A DNA stretch of 40,876 bases from Lachnospiraceae bacterium UBA3802 (GTDB lineage: Bacteria > Bacillota > Clostridia > Lachnospirales > Lachnospiraceae), in NCBI GenBank assembly GCA_002369155.1, contig DFEM01000157.1:1-40876 (forward strand), in the 5' to 3' direction. The stretch's first letter is position 1. Every line of letters starts with the position of its first letter. Positions 17,040 to 26,283 of this stretch are shown here, piece after piece. Position numbers and translations under genes: made by a program. The notes under the pieces are model-generated. The model worked only from the letters and a program-made list of their open reading frames with translations, was not told the origin of the DNA and ran no database searches.

Positions 17040-18105
17040 ACGTACTTCCTTTGTTGAGAGCACTTTCGACGGAGATGCGGCCACCCATCATCTCGATGAT
17101 TCTTTTGACCAAAGAAAGACCGAGGCCGTTTCCCGCCGTTGCATGGGAAGAATCTCCCTGATAAAATTTTTCGAAAATATGATTTCTGGTAGCATCGTCC
17201 ATGCCAATCCCGTTGTCGGAAACCGCGATGTAAATCGCATCGTTGGCAGGGTGACACTTAACCGAGATTGTGCCGCCTTCACCCGTAAATTTGACGGCAT
17301 TTGAAAAAAGATTCATCCAAACGTGATATAAAAGATCTTTATTTTGATAATATTCTATTTCATCAAGATCCATGTCTATGGTGATATTCTTGGCACTCCA
17401 TTGTTCCTCCATAAGAAGCATACAGGTTCGAAGCTGCTCATCGAGGCTGAAATTCTCCTTGTCGGATACTATTTCCTGAGATTCGAGTTTTGAAAGCAAG
17501 AGAACGTTCGAACTCATATTTGCGAGATGTTCGCTCTCATCGAGAATGATTTTGGCAAATTCTTTTTGCTGTTCGGGAGTAAGGTCTCCTTTGTAGAGCT
17601 GGTTGGCAAAGCCCCTGATTGAAATAATAGGGGTTTTAAATTCATGGGAGAAATTGTGTATGAAATCATTTCGAAAGATTTCCGTTGAAGAAAGCTCCTG
17701 TGTCATATCTTCAAAGGACTCAACCAATGTACCGAGGTCGGTTCTCTCGGTAAAAATATTGGTAATTCCTTCCGTGTTGATATTGTAATTGCCGTCGCTT
17801 ACCTGTTTCGTGAGCTTGGTAAGCTTTCGAAGAGGCGTAAACACGTTTCTGTTTATAACGATAGAAAGAGCTGATGAAGAGACGTATGAAAAAATCAAAA
17901 CTATGATGGTAAGCTTAAGAGGCGTGATTCCGAGTCTGTCTTTAAGCGGAGTCTGATAAAGAATCATCATTATGCCGCCCGCAAGCACATTTGATACGGT
18001 AAGGGCGAAAATCATAAAAAAGCTGATTCGAAAGATAATGCTTTCTATCAGCTTTGTAAATAAATTGATTATTGCGTTTATCAGTTTTCTGAATTGCTTT
18101 CGCAT
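17008..18105 (-). CDS. Sensor histidine kinase (HAMP-HisKA-HATPase)
   Basis: 365 residues. Two membrane segments (about 25-48 and 63-84) enclose a very short outer loop, so it probably senses the membrane or works with a partner. HAMP follows (about 85-138), then the H-box FSHEFKTPI, N-box NLFSNAVKFT, G1 DNGIGMDD, F-box FEKFYQGDSS and G2 GNGLGLSLVKRI. This is the OmpR-partner class. It starts two bases after the response regulator stop, in an operon with the acyl-CoA ligase. The signal is unknown. Confidence 0.92.
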   Translation of the reverse strand: MRKQFRKLINAIINLFTKLIESIIFRISFFMIFALTVSNVLAGGIMMILYQTPLKDRLGITPLKLTIIVLIFSYVSSSALSIVINRNVFTPLRKLTKLTKQVSDGNYNINTEGITNIFTERTDLGTLVESFEDMTQELSSTEIFRNDFIHNFSHEFKTPIISIRGFANQLYKGDLTPEQQKEFAKIILDESEHLANMSSNVLLLSKLESQEIVSDKENFSLDEQLRTCMLLMEEQWSAKNITIDMDLDEIEYYQNKDLLYHVWMNLFSNAVKFTGEGGTISVKCHPANDAIYIAVSDNGIGMDDATRNHIFEKFYQGDSSHATAGNGLGLSLVKRIIEMMGGRISVESALNKGSTFIVSLPSQTD

Positions 18106-18107
18106 TA

Positions 18108-18782
18108 CTAATCCTTTTTGACGGCTTTATAACCGAGTCCTCTTACGGTAACTATCTCAAAATCCTCATTTCCTTTGAATCGGTCTCTCAAGTGATTGAT
18201 ATGAACATCCACCGTACGTTCTTCGGACTGAGTCTCCGAATCCCAGAATTCTTCCATGAGCTGCTTTCTCGTAAAGGTCTTGTTGGGATACGAGAGAAGC
18301 TTGAAAAGAAGCTGAAATTCTTTTCTCGGAAGTTCGTATTCGGTATCATTCTCACGAACGAGAAAAGAATCGTAAAAAAGAGTTGTGTTGCCGATCACGA
18401 GTTCATGTTCGGCAGCTATGTGAGCTCTTCTTAAAAGAGCCTGAATTCGAAGAAGCAATTCAACCTCGTCAATGGGTTTTATCATGTAATCATCGGTGCC
18501 TGTAAGGAACCCTTTTCGTATGTCTTCCTGACGGTCCTTTGCCGTTACCATTATTATCGGAACCTGTGAGCCCGAGTTTCTTAATACTCTGGTGAATGTG
18601 ATTCCGTCCATAACGGGCATCATAAGGTCCAAAAGAATCAAATCGATGTGATTCTCATCGACCATTTTAAGGCCTTCTTCGCCATTGGAAGCGTGCAATG
18701 TTGAGTAACCGTTTTGAGTAAGTACGACTTCCATGAGCCTTGCCGTATTCTTATTGTCTTCCACGATCAGAATGGTGAACAA
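18108..18782 (-). CDS. OmpR-family response regulator
   Basis: 224 residues. The receiver shows the acidic residues of VEDN, phospho-acceptor Asp in LILLDLMMP, and Lys in YMIKPID. The C-terminal winged helix shows the motif RKEFQLLFKLLSYPNKTFTRKQLMEEFW and RTVDVHINHLRDRF. Translation starts at TTG (18782-18780), read from GAGGA six bases upstream; no ATG fits. It is coupled to the kinase with a 2-base gap and follows the ligase gene by 27 bases, so all three are probably co-transcribed. Confidence 0.92.
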   Translation of the reverse strand: MFTILIVEDNKNTARLMEVVLTQNGYSTLHASNGEEGLKMVDENHIDLILLDLMMPVMDGITFTRVLRNSGSQVPIIMVTAKDRQEDIRKGFLTGTDDYMIKPIDEVELLLRIQALLRRAHIAAEHELVIGNTTLFYDSFLVRENDTEYELPRKEFQLLFKLLSYPNKTFTRKQLMEEFWDSETQSEERTVDVHINHLRDRFKGNEDFEIVTVRGLGYKAVKKD

Positions 18783-18809
18783 TTTATTTCCTCGATTATA
18801 ATTTACAAA

Positions 18810-20450
18810 TTAATTATTCGTCGTATTGTCAGAAGCAGGCTTGTTTTGCATTGAAGGGATGTTTAAATATCTTACAATCTTCATGCTGGCATTCTTGATG
18901 AATTCTTCCTTACGAAGCTTAACAACGGCGATACGCTTAAACATCGGTCTCTTGTTGTTGATCTTTTCCTTAAGTGCTTCGAAGTATTCGACATTGTCGA
19001 AATAATCTTCTTCGGGATATATTTCGGCAACGATTTTGCCGTCTTCGTCGTATACGAGTACCTCACGAACCTGAGGATCTCTTGCGATATTTTCCTCAAG
19101 CTCTTCAGGTGAGAGGTTTTCACCGTTAGAAAGGATGATTAAGTTTTTCTTACGTCCCGTTAAAACGATGAAGCCCTGGTCATCAACGAATCCCAAATCG
19201 CCGGTATGATACCATCCGTCCTGAATGGCAGCAGCCGTTGCTTCCTCGTCCTTGTAATATCCCTTCATGACATTGTCGCCTTTAAAGAGAATCTCACCTT
19301 CATCGGATACTTTGACTTCCATACCGGGAACAAGTTGTCCGACGCTTCCGTCTCTGTGGAAGAAAGGTCTGTTAACTGCGGTACAGGGTGAACACTCCGT
19401 GGTTCCGTATCCGTTTAATATTTCGATACCCCAAGTTCTGAATTCTTTTACATACATGGGATCCAAAGCGGCACCGCCGCAGATGATGTACTGAAGGTTA
19501 CCGCCGAATACTTTGTGGATTGCGGCGTAGGATTTTTTACGTACGTCAACACCGGTCTTTAAGAGAAGGTCGGTGGAAGCCATAAGGCCTTTAATGGCGG
19601 TTGTTTTGCCCTTTTTGTCGATTTCTGCCCAAATCTGCTTATGGAAGAATTCGACAAACATGGGAACCAGAAACATGGTCTGGGGTTTGAAGTCTGCCAT
19701 ATTCTTTTTAACATACTTGGGACTCTTGTTGATATATATTGTCTGGCCGTAGTGCATAACCATGAAAATGCCGACGATAAGTCCGAAAGCATGATGGAAA
19801 GGAAGCACTGCGAGCACCGGTCCGTCGAGCTTGAAGAGCTGACAGGTACGGTTTATTTCAAAAGCTATATTGCGGTTTGTAAGCTCAACACCCTTGCTCT
19901 TTCCGGATGTACCCGAAGTAAAGAGGATGCAGGCTGTATCGTCCGGTTCCACTTTATACTGAAGGAATTCCGTGTTTTTCTCTTTTAAAAGCTTTCTTCC
20001 TTCGTAAAGAATCGTATCGAATGTGCCGAGGTCGTATACTTTTTTAACGCTTTTGGGATTGACCTTCTCAACGTACTGATCGGTAACGAAAGCATAATCG
20101 CATTCGCCCAAGTTTATAAGGGTTTCGATCTCTGCATCGGGAAGGCTTTTGTCTATTGCAAGCGCAACATTTCCGCCGTTAACACATGCAAGGAAAGCTA
20201 CGAGCCATTCATATGAATTCTTGCCGATGATGGCAACTCTCTTACCTTTTATGTTCTTTTTGTACATCCACGTACCGAATGAATTGATATCTTCCTTAAG
20301 ATCCGAGAAAGTCTTTCTCATCTCACCGGTTTCACAGGGGTATACAAACGCGATTTTGTCGGGTTTGTCTGCGGCTTTTGTGAGAACCAGGTCTTTTAAG
20401 TCGGTGATATCTTCGAGGGTATCGTACAAAGGATAAGGTTTATTTCTCAT
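18810..20450 (-). CDS. AMP-binding acyl-CoA synthetase/ligase family protein
   Basis: 546 residues from ATG 20450, chosen because MRNKPYPLY is a natural start behind GAAAGGAA; the frame stays open to ATG 20507, and 20471 is another option. Adenylation motifs are in order: LFTSGTSGKSKGVELTNR (ATP loop), LPFHHAFGL, GYGTTECSP, GWYHTGDLGFVD, LTGRKKNLIILSNGENLSPEELE, and a final catalytic Lys in IKNASMKIVRY. Such enzymes activate a carboxylic acid with ATP and pass it to CoA or a carrier protein. Long- or medium-chain fatty acid is likely from the family. It lies first in an operon with a two-component system. The C-terminus ends in a short Asn/Thr tail. Confidence 0.88.
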   Translation of the reverse strand: MRNKPYPLYDTLEDITDLKDLVLTKAADKPDKIAFVYPCETGEMRKTFSDLKEDINSFGTWMYKKNIKGKRVAIIGKNSYEWLVAFLACVNGGNVALAIDKSLPDAEIETLINLGECDYAFVTDQYVEKVNPKSVKKVYDLGTFDTILYEGRKLLKEKNTEFLQYKVEPDDTACILFTSGTSGKSKGVELTNRNIAFEINRTCQLFKLDGPVLAVLPFHHAFGLIVGIFMVMHYGQTIYINKSPKYVKKNMADFKPQTMFLVPMFVEFFHKQIWAEIDKKGKTTAIKGLMASTDLLLKTGVDVRKKSYAAIHKVFGGNLQYIICGGAALDPMYVKEFRTWGIEILNGYGTTECSPCTAVNRPFFHRDGSVGQLVPGMEVKVSDEGEILFKGDNVMKGYYKDEEATAAAIQDGWYHTGDLGFVDDQGFIVLTGRKKNLIILSNGENLSPEELEENIARDPQVREVLVYDEDGKIVAEIYPEEDYFDNVEYFEALKEKINNKRPMFKRIAVVKLRKEEFIKNASMKIVRYLNIPSMQNKPASDNTTNN

Positions 20451-20528
20451 TATGGTTACAATTCCTTTCATTGGTAAATAATCGAACGGCAAAAGTTGAC
20501 ACTTCAAAATATCGCACGATTACATATA

Positions 20529-20557
20529 ATTATACTTGATTTGGGACTTTGAAACAA
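20529..20557 (-). promoter_or_regulatory. Sigma-A promoter of the ligase-two-component operon
   Basis: On the minus strand TTGTTT (20557-20552), a 17-base spacer and TATAAT (20534-20529), about 80 bases before the chosen start at 20450. Confidence 0.65.
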
Positions 20558-20683
20558 TATTTTTATCCACAAAGTTAATGACTTTTTAATAAAGAAGTGT
20601 TACATTATTAAATGGTGTTTTGTTTTCGAATCGGTATGATTTGAAAGATTAAAATCGTTTGGAAATATAGGTAATAAGAGTTA

Positions 20684-21532
20684 ATGAAAACAGGACTCAT
20701 ACTTGAGGGCGGCGGTCTTAGAGGAGCGTTCACCGCCGGCGTATTGGATGTATATATAAAAGAGGGCATAGAATTCGACTATGCATGCGGTGTTTCCGCA
20801 GGTGCCGGAGTGCTTTACAATTACGTGGCAAAGCAGGAAGGCAGATCGAAAAACGCGTTTCTCTGCCCGAGGGAGAAATCATATTACGGATTCAGGGAAC
20901 TTTGCAGAAGCGGCAAATTCATGAATCTCAAAAAGCTTTACGGCGAGATGGCATATGATGATCCGGCTTTTGATTTTGATACATTTTTTTCATCTCAGAC
21001 CGAAGTTGAGGTCGTTGCGACAAACTGTGTGACGGGCAGGCCCGAATATCTTAAGGATGAAGGTACTGTTGAGAGTCTTTTTGATGCAGGTCGTGCGACG
21101 GGATCGCTTCCCTTCATAAGCGGTCCTTACCAAATCGGCGATAAATATTATATGGACGGTTCTGTATCGGATCCCGTTCCCATTCAAAGGGCTATCGAAA
21201 AAGGATGCGATAAGATTGTCGTGCTTTCTACCAAGGCCGACGGAATGAACCCTTCAAATCTTAAAAAATATACTCCGTTCATGAAAATAAAATATCGCAG
21301 ATTCAAAGGATTCATCGATGCGGTTCAGGTCAGAATTCCGCTTCTTTTAGGTCAGTATGAAGAGATGGAAAGACTTGAAAAAGAAGGTCTTGTGATGAGT
21401 TACCATCCGGTGGGACACTGGGATGTTTCCCATATGGAAAAAGACATCGAAAAAATAAGGGCTCTTTATGACGAGGGTGTCAGGGAGGCCAACGACAGAC
21501 TTGATGAATTAAAGACGTTTCTTAAAGGATAA
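20684..21532 (+). CDS. Patatin-like phospholipase (YjjU/RssA-type)
   Basis: 282 residues. The oxyanion-hole motif GGGLRGAF (9-16), nucleophile elbow GVSAG (Ser38) and catalytic Asp158 in MDGSVSDPVPI form the Ser-Asp dyad of patatin lipases. The usual DGG reads DGS here. There is no signal peptide, so it is cytoplasmic or peripheral. It probably hydrolyses acyl esters of lipids, but bacterial substrates are rarely known. The 3' end lies 20 bases before the activase gene, suggesting co-transcription. The 5' side is divergent from the acyl-CoA ligase operon, so both flanking units may touch lipid metabolism. Confidence 0.88.
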   Translation: MKTGLILEGGGLRGAFTAGVLDVYIKEGIEFDYACGVSAGAGVLYNYVAKQEGRSKNAFLCPREKSYYGFRELCRSGKFMNLKKLYGEMAYDDPAFDFDTFFSSQTEVEVVATNCVTGRPEYLKDEGTVESLFDAGRATGSLPFISGPYQIGDKYYMDGSVSDPVPIQRAIEKGCDKIVVLSTKADGMNPSNLKKYTPFMKIKYRRFKGFIDAVQVRIPLLLGQYEEMERLEKEGLVMSYHPVGHWDVSHMEKDIEKIRALYDEGVREANDRLDELKTFLKG

Positions 21533-21552
21533 ACTTGAAAGAGAGTTGAAAT

Positions 21553-24504
21553 ATGCAGCAGACAGGCAGAGAGATTAACGTAGGCGTGGATATCGGATCC
21601 ACCACCGCCAAACTCGTGATTCGCGACGGCGACAATGTAATATACAAAAAATATGAGAGACACTATTCTCAGGTTCGCCAGAAAACCCTCGAGCTTATTA
21701 CTCAGGCGGAAGAATATCTCAAAGACAAAAAGATAAAGATAGCCATCTCCGGGTCTGCCGGAATGGGTGTTGCGGAAATCGCAAGACTTCAGTTTGTACA
21801 GGAAGTTTATGCGACTTTTGCGCTCGTCGAAGAAAAAGAACCCGATACCGAGGTTGTAATAGAACTCGGCGGTGAAGATGCCAAAATCATCTTTTTAAAG
21901 GGCGGCGTTGACGAGAGAATGAACGGAACCTGTGCCGGAGGTACGGGTGCTTTTATCGACCAGATGGCATCCCTTTTGAATGTGACACCCGACGAACTCG
22001 ATGAGATGAGCCTTAAATGCGAAAAGGTTTACCCCATTGCTTCAAGATGCGGCGTATTTGCAAAGACTGACATTCAGCCTCTTATCAACCAGGGCGTTTC
22101 GAAAAACGATATTGCCGCAAGTATCTATATGGCCGTAGTCAATCAGACCATTACCGGTCTTGCACAGGGCCGTAAGATTAAGGGAAAAGTAATGTTTTTG
22201 GGCGGTCCCCTTTATTACAACAAGGGCTTAAGAAAAGCATTTAAGGAAACCTTAAAACTTGAAGACGAAAATGCGATTTTCCCGGATTACGCACTTTATG
22301 CGGTTGCGCTCGGCGCATCTGTTTTTGCCGAAAAATCCGAGAAAACTTATGAATATGACAAACTCGTTGAGATGTTAAAAGAGACTGTTGCCGCCAAGAG
22401 AGAAGTTGCGAGCATGAGCGCTCTTTTTGCAAATGATGAGGAACTTGCGGAATTCAAAGACCGTCATGCCAAAGAGACCGTGGATTTTAAGGATATCGCT
22501 TCCTATTCGGGAGATGCATATCTTGGAATCGACTGCGGTTCGACCACCACAAAGCTTGTTCTTATCAATGACAAGAAGGAAATCCTCTGGCATTATTACA
22601 ATTCCAACAAGGGTAACCCCGTGGATGTCGTAAAAGAAAAGCTTACCGAGGTCCGCACACTTTGCGGCGACAAAATAAAAATCCGTGCTTCGGCGGTAAC
22701 CGGATACGGCGAGCAGCTTATTTTGAATGCATTCCATGTGGACAGGGGACTCGTTGAAACCATGGCTCATTTCATGGCTTCAAAGCAGTTTCTTCCAAAC
22801 GTCGATTTCATCCTTGATATCGGCGGACAGGATATCAAATGTATCAAGATCAAAAACGAAGCGGTCGACAGCATCATGCTTAACGAAGCATGTTCGTCGG
22901 GCTGCGGTTCTTTCATAGAGACTTTTGCCAAATCGATGGGCTATGATTCCAAGGAGTTTTCCAAACTCGGTCTTAAGGGCAATGCACCCGTGGATCTCGG
23001 CTCCAGATGTACGGTTTTCATGAACTCATCCATCAAACAGGCACAAAAGGACGGAGTTTCGGTAGAAAATATTTCCGCCGGAATATCAGTTTCGGTTATC
23101 AAGAATGCGATTTACAAGGTAATCCGTGCAAATTCTCCGACGGAACTCGGAGAGCATATCGTCGTTCAGGGCGGTACTTTCTTAAACGATGCCGTTCTTC
23201 GCGCATTTGAAAACGAGATCGGCAAACATGTCGTAAGACCTGCGATTGCCGGTATTATGGGTGCGTACGGTGCGGCCATTTATTCAATGAGCCTCGGACT
23301 CGAAGAATCCACGCTCATAACACTTGATGAATTAAAAGAGTTTACGCATACATCCAAGGCATCGGTATGTCAGGGCTGTACGAATCACTGCGCTCTGACA
23401 ATCAATATCTTTTCGGACGGAGGAAGATACATCTCCGGCAACAGATGCGAAAAGATGACCGCCAAGGGTAAAATTGACGAGAAGCTTAATCTTTTCGAGT
23501 TCAAGAGACAGTATTTCATGAATCTTTGCGCTCCCGCAAAGGAAGGGCAGAAAGTAATCGGCATGCCTCTTCAGCTTGGTATGTACGACCTTGCTCCTTT
23601 ATGGGTGGGCATTTTTGAAAACCTCGGATTCAACGTCAAGCTTTCGGGTCTTTCATCGAGAGATACATATCTTCTCGGACAGGACAGCATTCCTTCGGAT
23701 ACCGTATGTTACCCCGCAAAGATTATGCACGGTCATATCGAGCTTTTGGTAAGAGACAAGGTCGATGCCATCTTTGCACCCTGCCTTACATACAATGTGG
23801 ATGAGAAAGCAGGAGACAATCATTACAACTGTCCCGTGGTTGCTTATTATCCGGAGCTTTTGAGAGTCAATATGGATATCTTAAAAGATGTCGAATATCT
23901 GGCACCTTTCTTAAGTGTGTCCGATGAAGCAGAGCTTGCGAGAGAACTTTCGGTAAATCTTCCCGCAGACTTGATAAAAGCCGATAAAAGCAGGATGCTT
24001 GAAGCCGTAAAAGCCGGCTTTAAGAAATATCATAAATACAAAGAAGACCTTTATGCCGAGACCGAGAGAATCATTGCAAGAGCCAGAGAATTAAACAAGA
24101 AAATCATGGTTCTTGCCGGAAGACCTTATCATATCGATCCGGAAATCAGTCACGGAATAGATTTGCTTGCGTGCAGCCTTGGATTTGCCGTAATAACGGA
24201 GGAATCAATCGCCCCGAGAATCGGAAAAGTTCCCACCAACGTGCTCAACCAGTGGACTTTCCATCAAAGACTTTACAGAGCGGCACACTATGCGGTTACC
24301 CAGAAAGACATGGAACTCGTGCAGCTGGTATCCTTCGGATGCGGAATCGATGCCATCACCACGGATGAAGTCAGATCCATCGTGGAAAATGCAGGCAGAA
24401 TATACACACAGATAAAAATAGACGAAATCAACAATCTCTCAGCAGTCAATATCAGACTTCGTTCGCTTCTTGGCGCGCTGGAGATGAGAGAGGGCAAACA
24501 ATAA
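21553..24504 (+). CDS. 2-hydroxyacyl-CoA dehydratase activase-like protein (two ASKHA domains + DUF2229)
   Basis: 983 residues. Two BcrAD/BadFG-type ATPase domains occur in tandem. The first opens with GVDIGSTTAKL and has GTCAGGTGAF (Cys127) and SRCGVF (Cys166). The second opens with GIDCGSTTTKL and has DIGGQDIKCI, NEACSSGCGSF and GSRCTVF. In single-domain activators paired cysteines hold one [4Fe-4S] cluster across a dimer. The last ~350 residues hold a Cys-rich CQGCTNHCAL, then MPLQLGMYDLAPLW and VCYPAKIMHGHI, as in DUF2229. Activators drive ATP-dependent electron injection into 2-hydroxyacyl-CoA dehydratases. In many clostridia this protein continues into the next gene as one ~1400-residue chain; here one in-frame TAA intervenes. 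The real substrate of this class is unknown. Confidence 0.85.
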   Translation: MQQTGREINVGVDIGSTTAKLVIRDGDNVIYKKYERHYSQVRQKTLELITQAEEYLKDKKIKIAISGSAGMGVAEIARLQFVQEVYATFALVEEKEPDTEVVIELGGEDAKIIFLKGGVDERMNGTCAGGTGAFIDQMASLLNVTPDELDEMSLKCEKVYPIASRCGVFAKTDIQPLINQGVSKNDIAASIYMAVVNQTITGLAQGRKIKGKVMFLGGPLYYNKGLRKAFKETLKLEDENAIFPDYALYAVALGASVFAEKSEKTYEYDKLVEMLKETVAAKREVASMSALFANDEELAEFKDRHAKETVDFKDIASYSGDAYLGIDCGSTTTKLVLINDKKEILWHYYNSNKGNPVDVVKEKLTEVRTLCGDKIKIRASAVTGYGEQLILNAFHVDRGLVETMAHFMASKQFLPNVDFILDIGGQDIKCIKIKNEAVDSIMLNEACSSGCGSFIETFAKSMGYDSKEFSKLGLKGNAPVDLGSRCTVFMNSSIKQAQKDGVSVENISAGISVSVIKNAIYKVIRANSPTELGEHIVVQGGTFLNDAVLRAFENEIGKHVVRPAIAGIMGAYGAAIYSMSLGLEESTLITLDELKEFTHTSKASVCQGCTNHCALTINIFSDGGRYISGNRCEKMTAKGKIDEKLNLFEFKRQYFMNLCAPAKEGQKVIGMPLQLGMYDLAPLWVGIFENLGFNVKLSGLSSRDTYLLGQDSIPSDTVCYPAKIMHGHIELLVRDKVDAIFAPCLTYNVDEKAGDNHYNCPVVAYYPELLRVNMDILKDVEYLAPFLSVSDEAELARELSVNLPADLIKADKSRMLEAVKAGFKKYHKYKEDLYAETERIIARARELNKKIMVLAGRPYHIDPEISHGIDLLACSLGFAVITEESIAPRIGKVPTNVLNQWTFHQRLYRAAHYAVTQKDMELVQLVSFGCGIDAITTDEVRSIVENAGRIYTQIKIDEINNLSAVNIRLRSLLGALEMREGKQ

Positions 24505-25758
24505 ATGAATGATGCCGAAAGAATAGAATTTACTGCGGAAATGAAAAAGGATTACAAAATCCTCATTCCTACAATGCTTCCGCGACATCTGAAAATGCTG
24601 GCCTCGCTGATGAGAGTCTACGGTTACGATGCCGAACTCCTCGAAAACAGCGGCAGAGAAGTAATCGAGACAGGCCTTAAATATGTTCATAACGATACAT
24701 GCTATCCTGCCACACTCGTGGTAGGTCAGTTTATCAATGCTTTGCAAAGCGGAAAATACGACGTTCACAAAACCGCACTTTTCTTTACACAGACAGGCGG
24801 CGGATGCAGAGCTTCCAATTACATTTCGCTTATAAGAAAGGCACTTAAAAAAGCCGGTTACGGATACATGCCCGTTATCTCACTTAACTTTGTCGGAATG
24901 GAGAAAAACTCGGGCTTTAAACTCTCGCCTCCGATGGTAAGAAGAATGCTTTATTCCGTGCTTTACGGCGATGTCATCATGACACTTACCAACCAGGCCA
25001 AGGCAATGGAGGTTCATCGCGGCGATGCCGAAGAAAAGGCAGATTATTGGACCAAAAAACTCGTGGATCAGCTCGGAAAACCGGGCCTTCTTTCCTATGG
25101 AAAGATTAAGAATACATACAGGGAAATGGTAAGGGATTTCGCTTCGATTTCCATGACCAAGGATTCAAGAATAAAGGTCGGAATCGTAGGAGAGATTTAC
25201 GTTAAGTTTTCGCCTCTTGCCAACAGAAACCTTGAAAACTATCTTATTTCCGAGGGCGCTGCGCCTGTAATGGCAGGGCTTCTCGACTTCCTTCTTTTCT
25301 ACGTGTACGGTCGTATCATCGAGCATGATATGTACAGAACACACAAAAAAAGCATCGCTCTTTTAAAGATTGCTTATAAGGTTTTCGAGAGAAAACAGAA
25401 AGACATCATCAACATCATCAAGGAAGAGAGCGATTTTGAAGCTCCCACTCCTTTTGCGCACACGGTCGAGCTTGTTAAGCCCTATATCAGCCTCGGTGTA
25501 AAAATGGGCGAAGGCTGGCTTCTTGTGGCAGAGATGATTGAGCATATAGACAAAGGCACAAACAATATCATTTGTACCCAACCTTTCGGATGCCTTCCCA
25601 ACCACATAGTCGGAAAAGGCGTCATGAAAATCGTTAAGGAAAAGAATCCCGGCGTAAACATCATCGCGATTGATTACGATGCTTCCGCCAGCGAGATTAA
25701 TCAGCAAAACAGAATCAAACTCCTTCTCGCCAACGCAAAAAACGAGAATCCGGAATAG
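24505..25758 (+). CDS. 2-hydroxyacyl-CoA dehydratase (HgdB)-like C-terminal part
   Basis: 417 residues. Cysteines in NDTCYPATLVVGQF, GGGCRASNYI and CTQPFGCLPNHI are spaced as cluster ligands in HgdB/HgdC-like dehydratase subunits. The ATG follows the preceding TAA directly and in the same frame. Ribosome-site support is weak (GAGAGGG 12 bases away). It would supply the enzyme-like module to the activase above. It may be a separate subunit, or the 3' half of a gene broken by one nonsense codon. Confidence 0.8.
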   Translation: MNDAERIEFTAEMKKDYKILIPTMLPRHLKMLASLMRVYGYDAELLENSGREVIETGLKYVHNDTCYPATLVVGQFINALQSGKYDVHKTALFFTQTGGGCRASNYISLIRKALKKAGYGYMPVISLNFVGMEKNSGFKLSPPMVRRMLYSVLYGDVIMTLTNQAKAMEVHRGDAEEKADYWTKKLVDQLGKPGLLSYGKIKNTYREMVRDFASISMTKDSRIKVGIVGEIYVKFSPLANRNLENYLISEGAAPVMAGLLDFLLFYVYGRIIEHDMYRTHKKSIALLKIAYKVFERKQKDIINIIKEESDFEAPTPFAHTVELVKPYISLGVKMGEGWLLVAEMIEHIDKGTNNIICTQPFGCLPNHIVGKGVMKIVKEKNPGVNIIAIDYDASASEINQQNRIKLLLANAKNENPE

Positions 25759-26041
25759 AAATTCAGGCAGGATTGAATAGTGTAAAATCAACAACGAAAA
25801 TATAAAAACGTTGTTAAAAATACACAAAAAAGTATTGATTATAAAAAATGCCTGTAGTATTATAAATTCAAATCCTGTCTGGAATAAAATCTGGACCAAT
25901 CCCGCACGTTCGTGCATTTTTTCACTTTGACACAACTTAAATATACAAGGGTGTAATTTTTTGCGGCGAATTAACTTTTGTATACTGTGTGTTTCTATGG
26001 CCAAAACTTATGCCAGTCGGGGTATCAGGGAAATACGGGAG

Positions 26042-26064
26042 AGGGAGCTTTTTGCTCCCTTTTT
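26042..26064 (+). terminator. Rho-independent terminator
   Basis: AGGGAGC, TTTTT loop, GCTCCCT and a T run form a 7-bp GC-rich hairpin, plus strand only. It is nearly 300 bases after the dehydratase-like gene, so it ends either a long 3' untranslated region or a small RNA. Confidence 0.75.
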
Positions 26065-26088
26065 CGTTTGTAACGGATGAACGCCAAA

Positions 26089-26101
26089 GGTGCCAGGCAC
26101 C
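26089..26101. repeat. Short palindrome GGTGCC-A-GGCACC
   Basis: A 13-base perfect palindrome just outside the left end of the Rpn element. It may be a small dispersed repeat; no other copy was seen in the window. Confidence 0.4.
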
Positions 26102-26113
26102 CCGAAAATCTCT

Positions 26114-26147
26114 AATCTTTTGACATTCAAAAAAGTCAGTAATTGCA
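26114..26147 (+). repeat. Left inverted end of the Rpn element
   Basis: Begins AATCTTTTGACAT. Pairs with the complement of 27416-27449 at 31 of 34 positions; the three mismatches are adjacent (positions 14-16). Confidence 0.8.
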
Positions 26148-26237
26148 GTGCTTTGCAAGACTTTTTGGGTGTCTTTTTTATTGCTTTTCGTGATCTTTCA
26201 CAAACTTTGTTTTTATTCTTTTAGGGTTGAAAAAAGA

Positions 26238-26268
26238 AAACCTACCATCCTTTTTGAATGGTAGGTTT
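26238..26268 (-). terminator. Terminator of the Rpn gene
   Basis: A perfect 11-bp stem (26238-26248 with 26258-26268) and 9-base loop. Read on the minus strand it is followed by TTTTCTTTTTT-type sequence and lies 16 bases after the stop. Confidence 0.8.
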
Positions 26269-26283
26269 AAGTCTGTAATATCT

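Larger units (their letters stand above)
25759..26113 (+). other. Gene-free spacer with promoter-like and terminator-like signals; possible small RNA
   Basis: No convincing ORF. A promoter-like TTGATT (25835-25840), 17-base spacer and TATTAT (25858-25863) is followed about 200 bases later by a clear terminator (26042-26064). An imperfect inverted repeat pairs AGGCAGGATT near 25765 with AATCCTGTCT near 25870. I could not match the interval to 6S, SRP, tmRNA, RNase P or a riboswitch. Confidence 0.3.

Noticed and set aside
20451..20507. Longer N-terminus of the acyl-CoA ligase from ATG 20507
   Set aside because: No ribosome site precedes it, and the natural family-like start is MRNKPYPLY at 20450.
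25363..26004. 213-residue minus-strand ORF over the dehydratase-like gene
   Set aside because: Mostly antisense to a gene with conserved cysteine motifs; hydrophobic low-quality sequence and no start signals.
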